Shown here piece by piece: positions 6,888 to 13,760 of a stretch of 18,071 nt of DNA. The notes below the pieces were generated by a model. It was not told where the DNA came from and ran no database searches. It saw only the letters and a program-made list of their open reading frames with translations. The DNA lies in NCBI GenBank assembly GCA_031259605.1, contig JAIRLE010000025.1, forward strand, positions 1 through 18,071, written 5' to 3'. Every line of letters starts with the position of its first letter. The first letter of the stretch is position 1. This stretch comes from Zoogloeaceae bacterium (lineage in GTDB: Bacteria > Pseudomonadota > Gammaproteobacteria > Burkholderiales > Rhodocyclaceae). A program made the position numbers and the translations under genes.

Positions 6888-7360
6888 CGGGCAATGGTGG
6901 ACGTGCGGCGTATCTTGTTCTGCAACTGGAGAATGCCGTAAATCAACGCCTCTGCCGTCGGCGGACAGCCAGGCACATAGATATCCACGGGCACGATGCG
7001 GTCGCAGCCGCGCACCACGGCGTAGGAATCATGGTAATAGCCGCCGCCGTTGGCGCAGGAACCCATGGAAATCACCCAGCGCGGCTCCGCCATCTGGTCG
7101 TAGACCTTTCTCAACGCCGCCGCCATCTTGTTGGTCAGGGTGCCGGCAACGATCATCACGTCCGACTGGCGCGGCGAAGGCCGAAAGATGATGCCGAAGC
7201 GGTCGAGATCGTAGCGGGCGCATCCGGCGTGAATCATCTCCACCGCGCAGCAGGCCAGGCCGAAAGTCACCGGCCACATGGAGCCGGTGCGCACATAATT
7301 GATCAGCGCGTCCGCCGAAGCGGTGACGAATCCCTCTTTCAGTACGCCTTCTATCGACAT
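6884..7360 (-). CDS. nuoB: NADH-quinone oxidoreductase subunit B (NuoB)
   Basis: This PSST-type subunit carries the terminal 4Fe-4S cluster N2 that reduces quinone. The 158-residue protein has the adjacent cysteines of the N2 site in FGLACCAVEM (Cys37, 38), with the other ligands in MGSCANGGG (Cys102) and VPGCPPTAEAL (Cys132). ARYDLDRFG and FRPSPRQSDVMIVAGTLTNK are family landmarks. ATG 7360 follows GGGAG at good spacing and lies three bases after the nuoA stop. Length is normal. Confidence 0.98.
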   Translation of the reverse strand: MSIEGVLKEGFVTASADALINYVRTGSMWPVTFGLACCAVEMIHAGCARYDLDRFGIIFRPSPRQSDVMIVAGTLTNKMAAALRKVYDQMAEPRWVISMGSCANGGGYYHDSYAVVRGCDRIVPVDIYVPGCPPTAEALIYGILQLQNKIRRTSTIAR

Positions 7361-7363
7361 CGC

Positions 7364-7738
7364 TCACTCCCAATCCAGCGCGCCCTTGGCCCAGGCATAG
7401 GCGTCCCCGACCAGGATGATGAGCAAAAATACCAGCGCCTCGATGAAGCCGAAAAGCTGTATGTTGCCGCTTGCCGCCACTTCCTTGAACACCGCGCCCC
7501 AGGGAAAGAGAAAGGCGATTTCCAGATCGAAGAGGATGAAGATGATGGCCATCAGGTAATAGCGCACATCGAACTTCATGCGCGCATCATCAAAGGCCGG
7601 AAAGCCGCATTCGTATGCCGAGAGTTTTTCCGCGTCCGGGCACCGCGGCGCGATGAACCAGCCCAGGACAACCGGCAGGACGCCAATGAGCAAGCCCACG
7701 AGAACAAACAGCAGAACCGGAAAATAATTTGTCAGCAT
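7364..7738 (-). CDS. nuoA: NADH-quinone oxidoreductase subunit A (NuoA)
   Basis: This is the ND3-type membrane subunit of complex I. The 124-residue protein has three hydrophobic segments: about 6-29, 61-82 (MAIIFILFDLEIAFLFPW) and 95-115. Between the first two lies the conserved quinone-site loop with KLSAYECGF. MLTNYFPVLLFVLVG is a typical NuoA start. No clear ribosome site or promoter is visible upstream. The first 20 upstream bases run straight into a duplicated tRNA 3' half with its hairpin, so transcription may depend on read-through from tpiA-secG-tRNA-Leu. Confidence 0.96.
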   Translation of the reverse strand: MLTNYFPVLLFVLVGLLIGVLPVVLGWFIAPRCPDAEKLSAYECGFPAFDDARMKFDVRYYLMAIIFILFDLEIAFLFPWGAVFKEVAASGNIQLFGFIEALVFLLIILVGDAYAWAKGALDWE

Positions 7739-7757
7739 GGCAATCGCGTTTGTTGGT

Positions 7758-7849
7758 CAAGAAAACGGGCAGTCTGCCTGCCTTGCATCTGCATCTGGCG
7801 CCGACGGCGAGACTCGAACTCGCACGGCTCGCGCCACTACCCCCCTCAA
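7758..7849. repeat. Tandem duplication unit A (partial tRNA-Leu plus 3' flank)
   Basis: This unit matches 7852-7942 base for base except for two C/T substitutions and one extra C. The period is 94 bp. On the minus strand it contains a 3' tRNA half followed by the flanking hairpin GGCAG-GCAGA-CTGCC and CGTTTTCTT. Matching stops abruptly after TCAA, inside what would be the anticodon loop, so only part of the tRNA was copied. Confidence 0.85.
7796..7849 (-). pseudogene. tRNA-Leu(GAG) 3' fragment
   Basis: On the minus strand this is a copy of the tRNA-Leu sequence from the anticodon loop (TTGAGGG) through the variable arm, T arm (GCGAG-TTCGAGT-CTCGC) and 3' acceptor strand. It has one extra G after the anticodon, and the discriminator base is changed (GGCGCCA instead of GGCACCA). 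It has no D arm and no 5' acceptor strand, so it cannot fold as a tRNA by itself. It lies between the intact tRNA and nuoA. Confidence 0.8.
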
Positions 7850-7851
7850 TC

Positions 7852-7942
7852 CAAGAAAACGGGCAGTCTGCCTGCCTTGCATCTGTATCTGGTGCCGACG
7901 GCGAGACTCGAACTCGCACGGCTCGCGCCACTACCCCCTCAA
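7852..7942. repeat. Tandem duplication unit B (covers the 3' part of intact tRNA-Leu)
   Basis: This is the partner of unit A. It comprises the 3' part of the intact tRNA-Leu gene (7890-7942) and its 3' flank with the short hairpin. It is presumably the ancestral copy because it is continuous with a complete tRNA. Confidence 0.85.
7853..7877 (-). terminator. Possible weak terminator after tRNA-Leu
   Basis: Read on the minus strand, GGCAG-GCAGA-CTGCC forms a five-base-pair stem followed by CGTTTTCTT. It is short for an intrinsic terminator but correctly placed just after the tRNA. An identical copy lies at 7759-7783, so two such signals precede nuoA. Confidence 0.4.
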
Positions 7943-7974
7943 GATAGCGTGTCTACCAATTTCACCACGTCGGC
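7890..7974 (-). tRNA. tRNA-Leu (anticodon GAG)
   Basis: On the minus strand the acceptor stem GCCGACG pairs with CGTCGGC, followed by ACCA, so CCA is encoded. The D arm contains GTGAAATTGGTAGACAC. The anticodon stem CTATC/GGTAG encloses the loop TTGAGGG with anticodon GAG. A long type II variable arm (TGGCGCGAGCCGT) and T arm GCGAG-TTCGAGT-CTCGC complete a class II tRNA-Leu of 85 nt. It sits between secG and nuoA, as in many betaproteobacteria. Confidence 0.96.
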
Positions 7975-8029
7975 CTGAAACCTTGCGAACGCAACGACAA
8001 ACGCCGTCGCGTCATTCTCCCGTGCTCCC

Positions 8030-8416
8030 TTATTGGGGAATACTGTCGGCTCTGGAGGCCGCTGCATCCTGTGCTTCGCCTTCCGCCGCCGGGTCTCCGG
8101 TGGCGGCGGACGGCGTTAAGGCGGGGGCGGACGGCGCGGATTGTACAACACCATCCACGATGCTGCCAGAACTTTTGGGCGCGGAAAAAAACAGTTGCGA
8201 CAACCCCAGGCTGGTGAGGAAAAACACCAACGCCAGCACCGCCGTGCTGCGGCTCAAGAAGTTCGCGGAGCCGGAAGCGCCAAAAAGACTGCCGGACGCG
8301 CCGCTGCCAAAGGCCGCGCCCATATCCGCGCCTTTGCCGTGCTGCATCAGCACCAGACCGATAATGCCCAGCGCCGCCAGGATGTGGATCATCAAGACCA
8401 GAAATAACCAGTTCAT
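8030..8416 (-). CDS. secG: Preprotein translocase subunit SecG
   Basis: SecG is the small accessory subunit of the SecYEG inner-membrane translocon. The 128-residue protein has two hydrophobic helices (about 2-24, WLFLVLMIHILAALGIIGLV, and 57-77, STAVLALVFFLTSLGLSQLF). They are joined by the diagnostic glycine-rich loop QHGKGADMGAAFGSGASG and FGASGSANFLSR. A low-complexity Ala/Ser/Pro tail follows. ATG 8416 follows GAGGA at good spacing; the longer open frame upstream is not conserved-looking. The gene lies 28 bp after tpiA on the same strand and is probably co-transcribed with it. Confidence 0.95.
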   Translation of the reverse strand: MNWLFLVLMIHILAALGIIGLVLMQHGKGADMGAAFGSGASGSLFGASGSANFLSRSTAVLALVFFLTSLGLSQLFFSAPKSSGSIVDGVVQSAPSAPALTPSAATGDPAAEGEAQDAAASRADSIPQ

Positions 8417-8444
8417 CGCAAAATCCTCTGTCTCATTCGTTGCA

Positions 8445-9209
8445 TCAAGGGTTAACCGCCCGGCAAATCGCCAGGAACGCATCGGCATCCAAAGCCGCGC
8501 CGCCGACCAAGGCGCCGTCAATATCGGGCTGGGCAAACAGGGCTGCCGCGTTGTCTGCCCTCACGCTTCCGCCATAAATAATCCGCAAGTCCGCCGCCAC
8601 CGCCAGATCGTCCTTGGCTACCCGTTGCCGGAGCGCCTGATGCACGGCCTGCGCGGCCTCCGGCGTTGCCGAAAGCCCCGTGCCGATAGCCCAGACCGGC
8701 TCATACGCCAGCACGGCATTGGCAAATGCCGCCACGCCGTGCAGGGCAAGCGCCGCTTCCAGTTGCCGGAACACGACATCGAGCGTGGCGTCGGCCTGCC
8801 GTTCCTCCAGGGTTTCCCCCAGGCAGAGGATGGGCGTCATGCCAGCGGCCCACGCCGCGCCGAATTTTTCCGCGACGATTGCATCCGTCTCGCCATGCAG
8901 CGCGCGGCGCTCCGAATGCCCGACCAGCACATAGCGGCAGCCCAAATCGACCAGCATGGCAGCCGCCACCTCGCCGGTATACGCGCCCGGCGCATGACGG
9001 CTGACATCCTGCGCGCCAAGGGAGATCGTCGATCCGGAAAGCAGCCGGGCAGTCTGATCCAGATAGGGAAAAGGCGGCAAAACCGCAACTTCCGCCACCC
9101 GGCATTCCGGCAACTCCATTCGCAGCTTTCCCAGCAACGCCGCATTGGCCGCCAACGCGCCATTCATTTTCCAGTTCCCGGCAACAAAGGCGGGACGAAC
9201 AGGGAGCAT
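8445..9209 (-). CDS. tpiA: Triose-phosphate isomerase
   Basis: This enzyme interconverts dihydroxyacetone phosphate and glyceraldehyde 3-phosphate in glycolysis and gluconeogenesis. The 254-residue TIM barrel shows all catalytic elements: AGNWKMNG with Lys14, VGHSERR with electrophilic His98, and AYEPVWAIGTG with base Glu170 and the flexible loop. The phosphate-binding IIYGGSV and DGALVGGAAL follow. ATG 9209 is chosen because GAGGT lies eight bases upstream. The in-frame ATG at 9233 lies within the promoter region, almost at the expected transcription start. Confidence 0.98.
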   Translation of the reverse strand: MLPVRPAFVAGNWKMNGALAANAALLGKLRMELPECRVAEVAVLPPFPYLDQTARLLSGSTISLGAQDVSRHAPGAYTGEVAAAMLVDLGCRYVLVGHSERRALHGETDAIVAEKFGAAWAAGMTPILCLGETLEERQADATLDVVFRQLEAALALHGVAAFANAVLAYEPVWAIGTGLSATPEAAQAVHQALRQRVAKDDLAVAADLRIIYGGSVRADNAAALFAQPDIDGALVGGAALDADAFLAICRAVNP

Positions 9210-9236
9210 ATGAAACGACCTCGAAAAAAACATGGA

Positions 9237-9264
9237 ATTATAGCGGCGATTTTCCACGGCGCAA
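9237..9264 (-). promoter_or_regulatory. Sigma-70 promoter for tpiA (and probably secG, tRNA, nuo)
   Basis: On the minus strand an exact -10 hexamer TATAAT (9242-9237) is preceded at 16 bp by TTGCGC (9264-9259) as -35. The predicted transcript starts near 9230, leaving a leader of about 20 nt that holds the tpiA ribosome site. It is the best sigma-70-type promoter I see in the window. Confidence 0.75.
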
Positions 9265-9272
9265 AGCGCCGC
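9258..9272. repeat. Perfect 6-bp hairpin at the tpiA promoter -35
   Basis: CGGCGC-AAA-GCGCCG is a perfect inverted repeat overlapping the -35 element of the tpiA promoter. It could be an operator-like palindrome or simply part of the hairpin cluster that continues to 9412. Confidence 0.5.
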
Positions 9273-9311
9273 GAGCAATCGGGACAGGGCGGAGCAGCAA
9301 GAAATCAGCGG

Positions 9312-9405
9312 CAGCCCTTCAGGGCTGTCGGTCCAACTCCATTGGGAAGGGGTTTCTCTCCCCTCAAGAATGGCTACGGTCGAAACCCCGGCCTTCAAGC
9401 CGGGG
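9312..9405. repeat. Cluster of three hairpins downstream of the ATP-grasp-like gene
   Basis: Three inverted repeats follow one another: CAGCCCT-TC-AGGGCTG (near 9312-9327), AGGGG-TTTCTCT-CCCCT (near 9353-9369) and a perfect 11-bp stem GAAACCCCGGC/GCCGGGGTTTC with a six-base loop (9382-9409). There is no T-run, so these are poor intrinsic terminators. Together they look like a REP- or MITE-like mobile repeat. The last stem merges into the left arm of the 33-bp inverted repeat. Confidence 0.6.
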
Positions 9406-9434
9406 TTTCAAACCGGAGTCAGTTTTACGATGAA
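9402..9434. repeat. 33-bp inverted repeat, left arm
   Basis: This is the reverse complement of 10629-10661 at 31 of 33 positions; the shared sequence begins GGGGTTTCAAACCGGAGT and ends GTTTTACGATGAA. This arm contains the stop codon of the ATP-grasp-like gene. Confidence 0.9.
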
Positions 9435-10633
9435 CAGGTTCCAATGACTGCCCTTGCAAGCTCGCGTCCTTTCGTTTTCCTGACCAGCGCAAACCCGCCG
9501 CCGGGTGTGCGCATGTTGGTGATTTGCCCCTGGTACAGGCGCGCGGCGAGAAACTGGACATGACCCTGGAAGGCGTAGGCGCGCAGATCGAATTTCCATT
9601 CCCGCGCCGCGTCCGCGCCGGGCGGCGTGAAGCGGCGCGTGGCGGGCGCGACGAAGTCCTGGGTGACATAGCGGCCTTGCAGGATTTCCCCGAATACCCG
9701 ATGTGTGAGCTTGTCGCCCCGGTAGGCGGCGCGACCGCCAAAGCCGCTGGCAGGTTTGAAAAAACGGCGCTTGCGTGTTTGCCATACGCTTTCGGCGTCC
9801 TCCGGCCTGACTTCCCGCGTGTGCGGGACGCCCGCCAGCAGCGTTTGTCGCAAGCCAGCGGCAAGGCCGCTTTGGGCAAGCCATTCGGGATCGGAGAGCA
9901 GGCAAAAATTGCGTTTGTCGGCATACAGCGCATGCGCGTACGGATGCGGGGTCAGAATGACGGCGTTTTCCCGATATGCGGCGGCAAGGGCGGCGTGTTC
10001 CGACGCGGCCAGCGCAAAATCGGTGAGGCGGTTGTAGACCACATCCACTATCCCGCGCGCGTGGCGCAGGTGTTGTCCATCCCAGGTCAATTCCGCGGGA
10101 GCGGCAATCCGCGCGTCGATTCCCGCAGCGGCGAACAGACGGCGGAACAGATGAAACTCTGGCGCGAGGTATTGCCGCGCCGGGTCGTCATCGACAATGG
10201 CGAGGCGTCGCGGCGTTTGTTTGCCCCAAACCGCCCGGAACATGGCAAGCGCCTCCAACTCCGCCTCGCCTCCGTCTTCGCCTTGTGAGCGCGCCAGCAG
10301 CGCGTTCAGAAGCAGCCCGCCCGCATTGGTGTTGATTTCAATCAGCTTCGGCCCCGTCGGCGTCAAGTGAAAGTCATAGCCCATGCAGACCGCCGGATAA
10401 CCGGGGTCGCGCCGCGCGATTTCCGGCGCCCTCGCCAGCACGGCGTCCCGGTAGGACGGCAGGGCGACAGTCGTTTCAATGGCGGTAACCAAGCGGACAA
10501 TGGCCTCGGCTTCTTCCGCAGCGACAAACACCGGCGCGGCGGCAAAAAGCCGCGGATGGCTTTGCCGCAACGCCGACAGTCCGTATGCGGCAAGGCAGGC
10601 ATTCAATGCGCCTTGGTCGATTGCGTCATTCAT
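9425..10633 (-). CDS. ATP-grasp-like protein of unknown function
   Basis: The 402-residue protein carries features of an ATP-grasp carboxylate-amine ligase fold: KLIEINTNAGGLLLN (96-110), IVDVVYNRLTDFAL, then RFFKPASGFGGRAAYRGDK (about 290-308), which resembles the phosphate-binding loop. WKFDLRAYAFQGHVQFLAAR and LYQGQITNMRTPGGGFA complete the core. GYDFHL plus EINTNAGG is a recurring signature in proteobacterial hypothetical proteins, but I know no substrate for it. The order suggests a rearranged (permuted) ATP-grasp, as in glutathionylspermidine-synthase-like enzymes; this is inference. Start ATG 10633 and stop TAA (9427-9425) both fall inside the arms of a 33-bp inverted repeat, so the last residues (GTCSS) may be a replaced end. 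No strong ribosome site. Confidence 0.75.
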   Translation of the reverse strand: MNDAIDQGALNACLAAYGLSALRQSHPRLFAAAPVFVAAEEAEAIVRLVTAIETTVALPSYRDAVLARAPEIARRDPGYPAVCMGYDFHLTPTGPKLIEINTNAGGLLLNALLARSQGEDGGEAELEALAMFRAVWGKQTPRRLAIVDDDPARQYLAPEFHLFRRLFAAAGIDARIAAPAELTWDGQHLRHARGIVDVVYNRLTDFALAASEHAALAAAYRENAVILTPHPYAHALYADKRNFCLLSDPEWLAQSGLAAGLRQTLLAGVPHTREVRPEDAESVWQTRKRRFFKPASGFGGRAAYRGDKLTHRVFGEILQGRYVTQDFVAPATRRFTPPGADAAREWKFDLRAYAFQGHVQFLAARLYQGQITNMRTPGGGFALVRKTKGRELARAVIGTCSS

Positions 10634-10661
10634 CGTAAAACCAACTCCGGTTTGAAACCCC
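10629..10661. repeat. 33-bp inverted repeat, right arm
   Basis: This is the partner of 9402-9434 in opposite orientation. On the minus strand it ends with the ATG start codon of the ATP-grasp-like gene. With the left arm it brackets a 1260-bp segment. The inner GGTTTCAAACC is itself palindromic. Confidence 0.9.
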
Positions 10662-10684
10662 GCCCGCCTGCGCAATGACGCAGT

Positions 10685-12691
10685 TCACTTCAGTTCCTCT
10701 TTCGCGCCGCAGGCAAAATCGCCGCCCGCCAGGGCGAATTCCAGCGCCACGGCGAGTTCTTTGGTGCGTTTCATTGGCGGCAGACTGCGCCAGACGCGGC
10801 GGCCGTAGGGTTTGTTCAGCATGCGCGGGTCGCAGATCATCAGGATGCCCTTGTCGGATTCGGTGCGAATCAGGCGTCCCGCGCCCTGTTTGACGTTGAT
10901 GACGGCGCGCGGCAACTGGTATTCCATGAAGGCGTTGCGTCCGGCTTTTCGCATTTCCTCGATGCGCGCGGCCAGCACCGGGTCATCGGGCGGCGCGAAG
11001 GGAAGTTTGTCGATAATCACCAGGGACAGGGCTTCGCCGCGCACATCCACGCCTTCCCAGAAACTCTGGCTGCCGACCAGAATGCCGTTTCCAGCCTGGC
11101 GGAAGCGCTCCAGCAATTCGTTCTTGCCACATTCGCCCTGCAAGAACAGCGGCGGACGGATGGTCTCGTCCGGCCAGCGGGCAATCAAATCCTGTTGCAG
11201 CAATTCGTGGATGCGGCGCATGGCCTTCAGGCTGGTGCACAAAAAGAACACGCCGCCGCGCGCGGCGCGCACCAAGGGCAAGGCGGCGGCGGCTACCGCT
11301 TCCGTGTACCCCCAGGAATTGGGTTCGGGCAAACCCTGCGGCGCGTAAAGCAAGGCTTGCCGCGCATAGTCGAAGGGACTGTCCCAGCAGCCGGTTTCGG
11401 CATCAAAAAGTCCAAGCTCCGCCTGATAATGATCGAAACGTCCCTGTACGGCGAGCGTGGCGGAAGTAAAAATCCAGGCGCGTGGCGATCCGCTCATCTG
11501 GCGCGTAAAAATGTCGGCAATCGATAGCGGTGTGGCGTTGAGTTGCAGGGATTGCCCGAACGTTTCGCCCCAGCGTATCTTTTTGTCCGCGGGGCCGGCG
11601 TCTTCAGTTATCGGCGTGTTTTTATGCCATGCCGTAAAACGCGCTTCGAGTTCCAGCAGACGTTGCCAGCATTTTTCCAGGCCTTCGGAGCGTTCCGCCT
11701 GCGTCTTGAGGATTCCCGCCGCCGCCTTGAACTGTTCCAAAAGCCCGCGCATGGCGGCGTCGAAGCCGGGAGCGGTTTCCAGTTGGCGGGCGGCAAAGCG
11801 TCCGCCCTCCACACCCGCCGCAAGGCGCAAATCCTTCGCCGCCTTTTCCAGCGCGGACAGGCTCTCCTGCAAGTCCGGACAATCGCGCGCCCCCGCCAGT
11901 CCCTCCGCCTTGCCGTCGCGCGCCAGATCGAGAATCTGGCTGGTGGAAACGCTGTCGCCAAAAAACAGGGCGGCGACTTCCGGCAACTGGTGCGCTTCGT
12001 CGAAAATCACCGTGTTGCAGGCAGGCAGAAGCTCCGCCAGTCCTTCATCGCGCAGCATCACGTCGGCAAAGAACAGGTGATGATTGACGACCACCAGATC
12101 CGCTTCCATCGCCGCCTTGCGCGCGGCAAGCACATGGCATTCCCTGTGATCCGGGCATTCCTGTCCCAGGCAGTTGTCGCGGGTGGACGTCACCTGCGCC
12201 CAGACCGGCGAGTTTTCCGGCACGGCATTGCATTCCGCCTTGTCGCCGTTCCGGGTGTGTTTGGAAAATCGCTGGATGGCGGCCAGATGCCCGACTTCTT
12301 CCCGGCTGTGAAAGCGCCCTTCCGTCGCCGCTCGCCGCAGGTAGTAAGGACAGAGATAATTGGCGCGGCCTTTCAGCAATGCCGCCTGTAGCGGCGCCTG
12401 CAATGCCTTTCGCATCAAGGGTAGATCCTTGCTGAACAGTTGATCCTGCAAGGTCTTGGTGCCGGTGGAAATGATTGCCTTGCCGCCGGAAGCAAGCACC
12501 GGCGCAAGATAGGCAAAGGTTTTGCCCGTACCGGTACCGGCTTCGGCGATGAAGATTTTTTGCGCGTCGATTGCCGCCTGGATGCGCCTGGCCATCTCCA
12601 CCTGCTGCGCGCGCAGGCGGAATCCCGGGATATTTGCCGCCAGCGGGCCTTCCAGGGAAAAAAGGACGCCCAGGGTATCCGTGGCGCTCAA
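10685..12691 (-). CDS. dinG: ATP-dependent DNA helicase, DinG/YoaA (XPD-like) family
   Basis: This is a superfamily 2 helicase with an iron-sulfur cluster, of the family that resolves R-loops, forked DNA and replication-blocking structures. The 668-residue protein shows Walker A AEAGTGTGKT (49-58), ISTGTKTLQDQL (motif Ia), and four cluster cysteines (Cys114, 174, 179, 185). VVNHHLFFAD and the DEAH box (231-234) follow, then SFWEGVDVRGEAL, and motif VI QGAGRLIRTESDKG near the C-terminus. The start is TTG 12691, four bases after the stop of the upstream oxidoreductase; no ATG or GTG fits before Walker A, and the ribosome site is weak. The length lies between E. coli YoaA and DinG, so the exact orthology is open. 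Confidence 0.9.
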   Translation of the reverse strand: MSATDTLGVLFSLEGPLAANIPGFRLRAQQVEMARRIQAAIDAQKIFIAEAGTGTGKTFAYLAPVLASGGKAIISTGTKTLQDQLFSKDLPLMRKALQAPLQAALLKGRANYLCPYYLRRAATEGRFHSREEVGHLAAIQRFSKHTRNGDKAECNAVPENSPVWAQVTSTRDNCLGQECPDHRECHVLAARKAAMEADLVVVNHHLFFADVMLRDEGLAELLPACNTVIFDEAHQLPEVAALFFGDSVSTSQILDLARDGKAEGLAGARDCPDLQESLSALEKAAKDLRLAAGVEGGRFAARQLETAPGFDAAMRGLLEQFKAAAGILKTQAERSEGLEKCWQRLLELEARFTAWHKNTPITEDAGPADKKIRWGETFGQSLQLNATPLSIADIFTRQMSGSPRAWIFTSATLAVQGRFDHYQAELGLFDAETGCWDSPFDYARQALLYAPQGLPEPNSWGYTEAVAAAALPLVRAARGGVFFLCTSLKAMRRIHELLQQDLIARWPDETIRPPLFLQGECGKNELLERFRQAGNGILVGSQSFWEGVDVRGEALSLVIIDKLPFAPPDDPVLAARIEEMRKAGRNAFMEYQLPRAVINVKQGAGRLIRTESDKGILMICDPRMLNKPYGRRVWRSLPPMKRTKELAVALEFALAGGDFACGAKEELK

Positions 12692-12694
12692 GGC

Positions 12695-13696
12695 TTACGC
12701 ATTGAAAGTAAAGGCATCGGCAAAAAACGCCGTTTCCGGCAGACGGCAACGGGCGGCAAGTTCCCGGCGCGCGCCGTCTATCATCGCCGGATTGCCGCAG
12801 GCATAGACCTCGTGCTGAGAAAGGTCGGGATAATCCGCCATCACCGCCTGATGCACGAAACCGGTTCGTCCCCGCCAATCCGCGTCGGCGGCGGAGAGCA
12901 CCGGAACGAAGCGAATGTGCGGATACTCGGCGGCCCAGGCCGCAGGCAGGTCGGGAAGGTACAGGTCGGCGCGCGCGCGGCAGCCCCAGTAAATCCGCAT
13001 GGGACGGACGATGTTCTGCGCCAGCGTGTGTTCGACGATGGCCTTGATCGGCGCGAAGCCGGTGCCGCTGGCGATCAGGATGACGGGCTTGTCGCTTTCC
13101 TCGCGCAGGAAGAAACCGCCATGCGGCCCCTCAAAGCGCAGGATGTCCTTTACCTTCATTTGCTCGAATACCTGCCCGGTGAAGCGGCCGCCGGGAACAC
13201 GGCGGATGTGCAATTCCAGCATGTCTTCCCGCTCCGGCGCGTTGGCGATGGAATAGCTGCGCCGCTGGCCTTCCGGCAGGAGAATGTCGATGTACTGCCC
13301 GGCGCGGAAGGGAAACCGCTCGCTCGCGGGCAGGCGCAAGGAAAGGATCATGACGTCATGGGCGGCGCGGCGCATGGTTTCCACGCGCGCGGGCAGGAGT
13401 TTTACCGGAATTTCGCGCGTCGCCAGGTGGTTTTCCAGCGTCAGGTCGCTTCGGGCGTAGGCGGTACAGGGCAGGAGCTTGCCTTCTTCGATGTCATGGG
13501 CGGTCAGGGCGTGGGGCTGGTACGCGCCGCGATCCGCCGTGCCGTCGATAAGCCTGGTCTTGCAGGCGCAGCACGCGCCGTTCTTGCAGCCGTAAGGGAG
13601 TTTGACGCCCTGCCGCAGGGCGGCTTCCAGCAGGGTTTCGTCGGCTTCGGCGGCATATTGGATAGCGCCGGGTTGCAGGGTGATCTGGTAACTCAT
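12695..13696 (-). CDS. Ferredoxin-type NAD(P)H oxidoreductase (2Fe-2S, FAD)
   Basis: The 333-residue protein fuses an N-terminal plant-type 2Fe-2S domain with a ferredoxin-NADP reductase-like module. Cluster ligands are in YGCKNGACCACK (Cys37, 42, 45) and LLPC (Cys77). The FAD site is RRSYSIANAP (146-154), the NAD(P) site ASGTGFAPIKAI (209-220), and YACGNP lies near the C-terminus. This layout is that of CDP-6-deoxy-delta-3,4-glucoseen reductase-like enzymes and oxygenase reductases, so it may feed electrons to an oxygenase, possibly the Rieske protein at 16304-17446, though they are not adjacent. ATG 13696 is taken because the 2Fe-2S domain begins right after it; the longer open frame upstream overlaps the divergent gene. 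It is followed directly by the helicase gene. Confidence 0.85.
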   Translation of the reverse strand: MSYQITLQPGAIQYAAEADETLLEAALRQGVKLPYGCKNGACCACKTRLIDGTADRGAYQPHALTAHDIEEGKLLPCTAYARSDLTLENHLATREIPVKLLPARVETMRRAAHDVMILSLRLPASERFPFRAGQYIDILLPEGQRRSYSIANAPEREDMLELHIRRVPGGRFTGQVFEQMKVKDILRFEGPHGGFFLREESDKPVILIASGTGFAPIKAIVEHTLAQNIVRPMRIYWGCRARADLYLPDLPAAWAAEYPHIRFVPVLSAADADWRGRTGFVHQAVMADYPDLSQHEVYACGNPAMIDGARRELAARCRLPETAFFADAFTFNA

Positions 13697-13732
13697 GGGT
13701 CTCGACAAACGTGATGAACGGGATGGATAGGA

Positions 13733-13760
13733 TGAATAGGCTAGAATGCCGTCCGTGCAA
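13733..13760 (-). promoter_or_regulatory. Possible sigma-70 promoter for the oxidoreductase-helicase pair
   Basis: On the minus strand TTGCAC (13760-13755) and TATTCA (13738-13733) are separated by 16 bp. They lie in and next to the 49-bp divergent spacer. The match is moderate and overlaps the start of the divergent SDR gene. Confidence 0.35.

Noticed and set aside
7758..7942. Phage attachment sites at the tRNA
   Set aside because: The two copies are directly adjacent with no integrase or cargo, and the homology includes the 3' flank; a simple tandem duplication explains it better.
9210..9398. N-terminal extension of tpiA
   Set aside because: It contains the sigma-70 promoter and hairpins. 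The ribosome site and the usual N-terminus both fit ATG 9209.
7737..9563. 608-codon open frame on the plus strand
   Set aside because: It runs antisense through the tRNA, secG and tpiA. It translates the tRNA repeats as similar peptides twice, which is an artefact.
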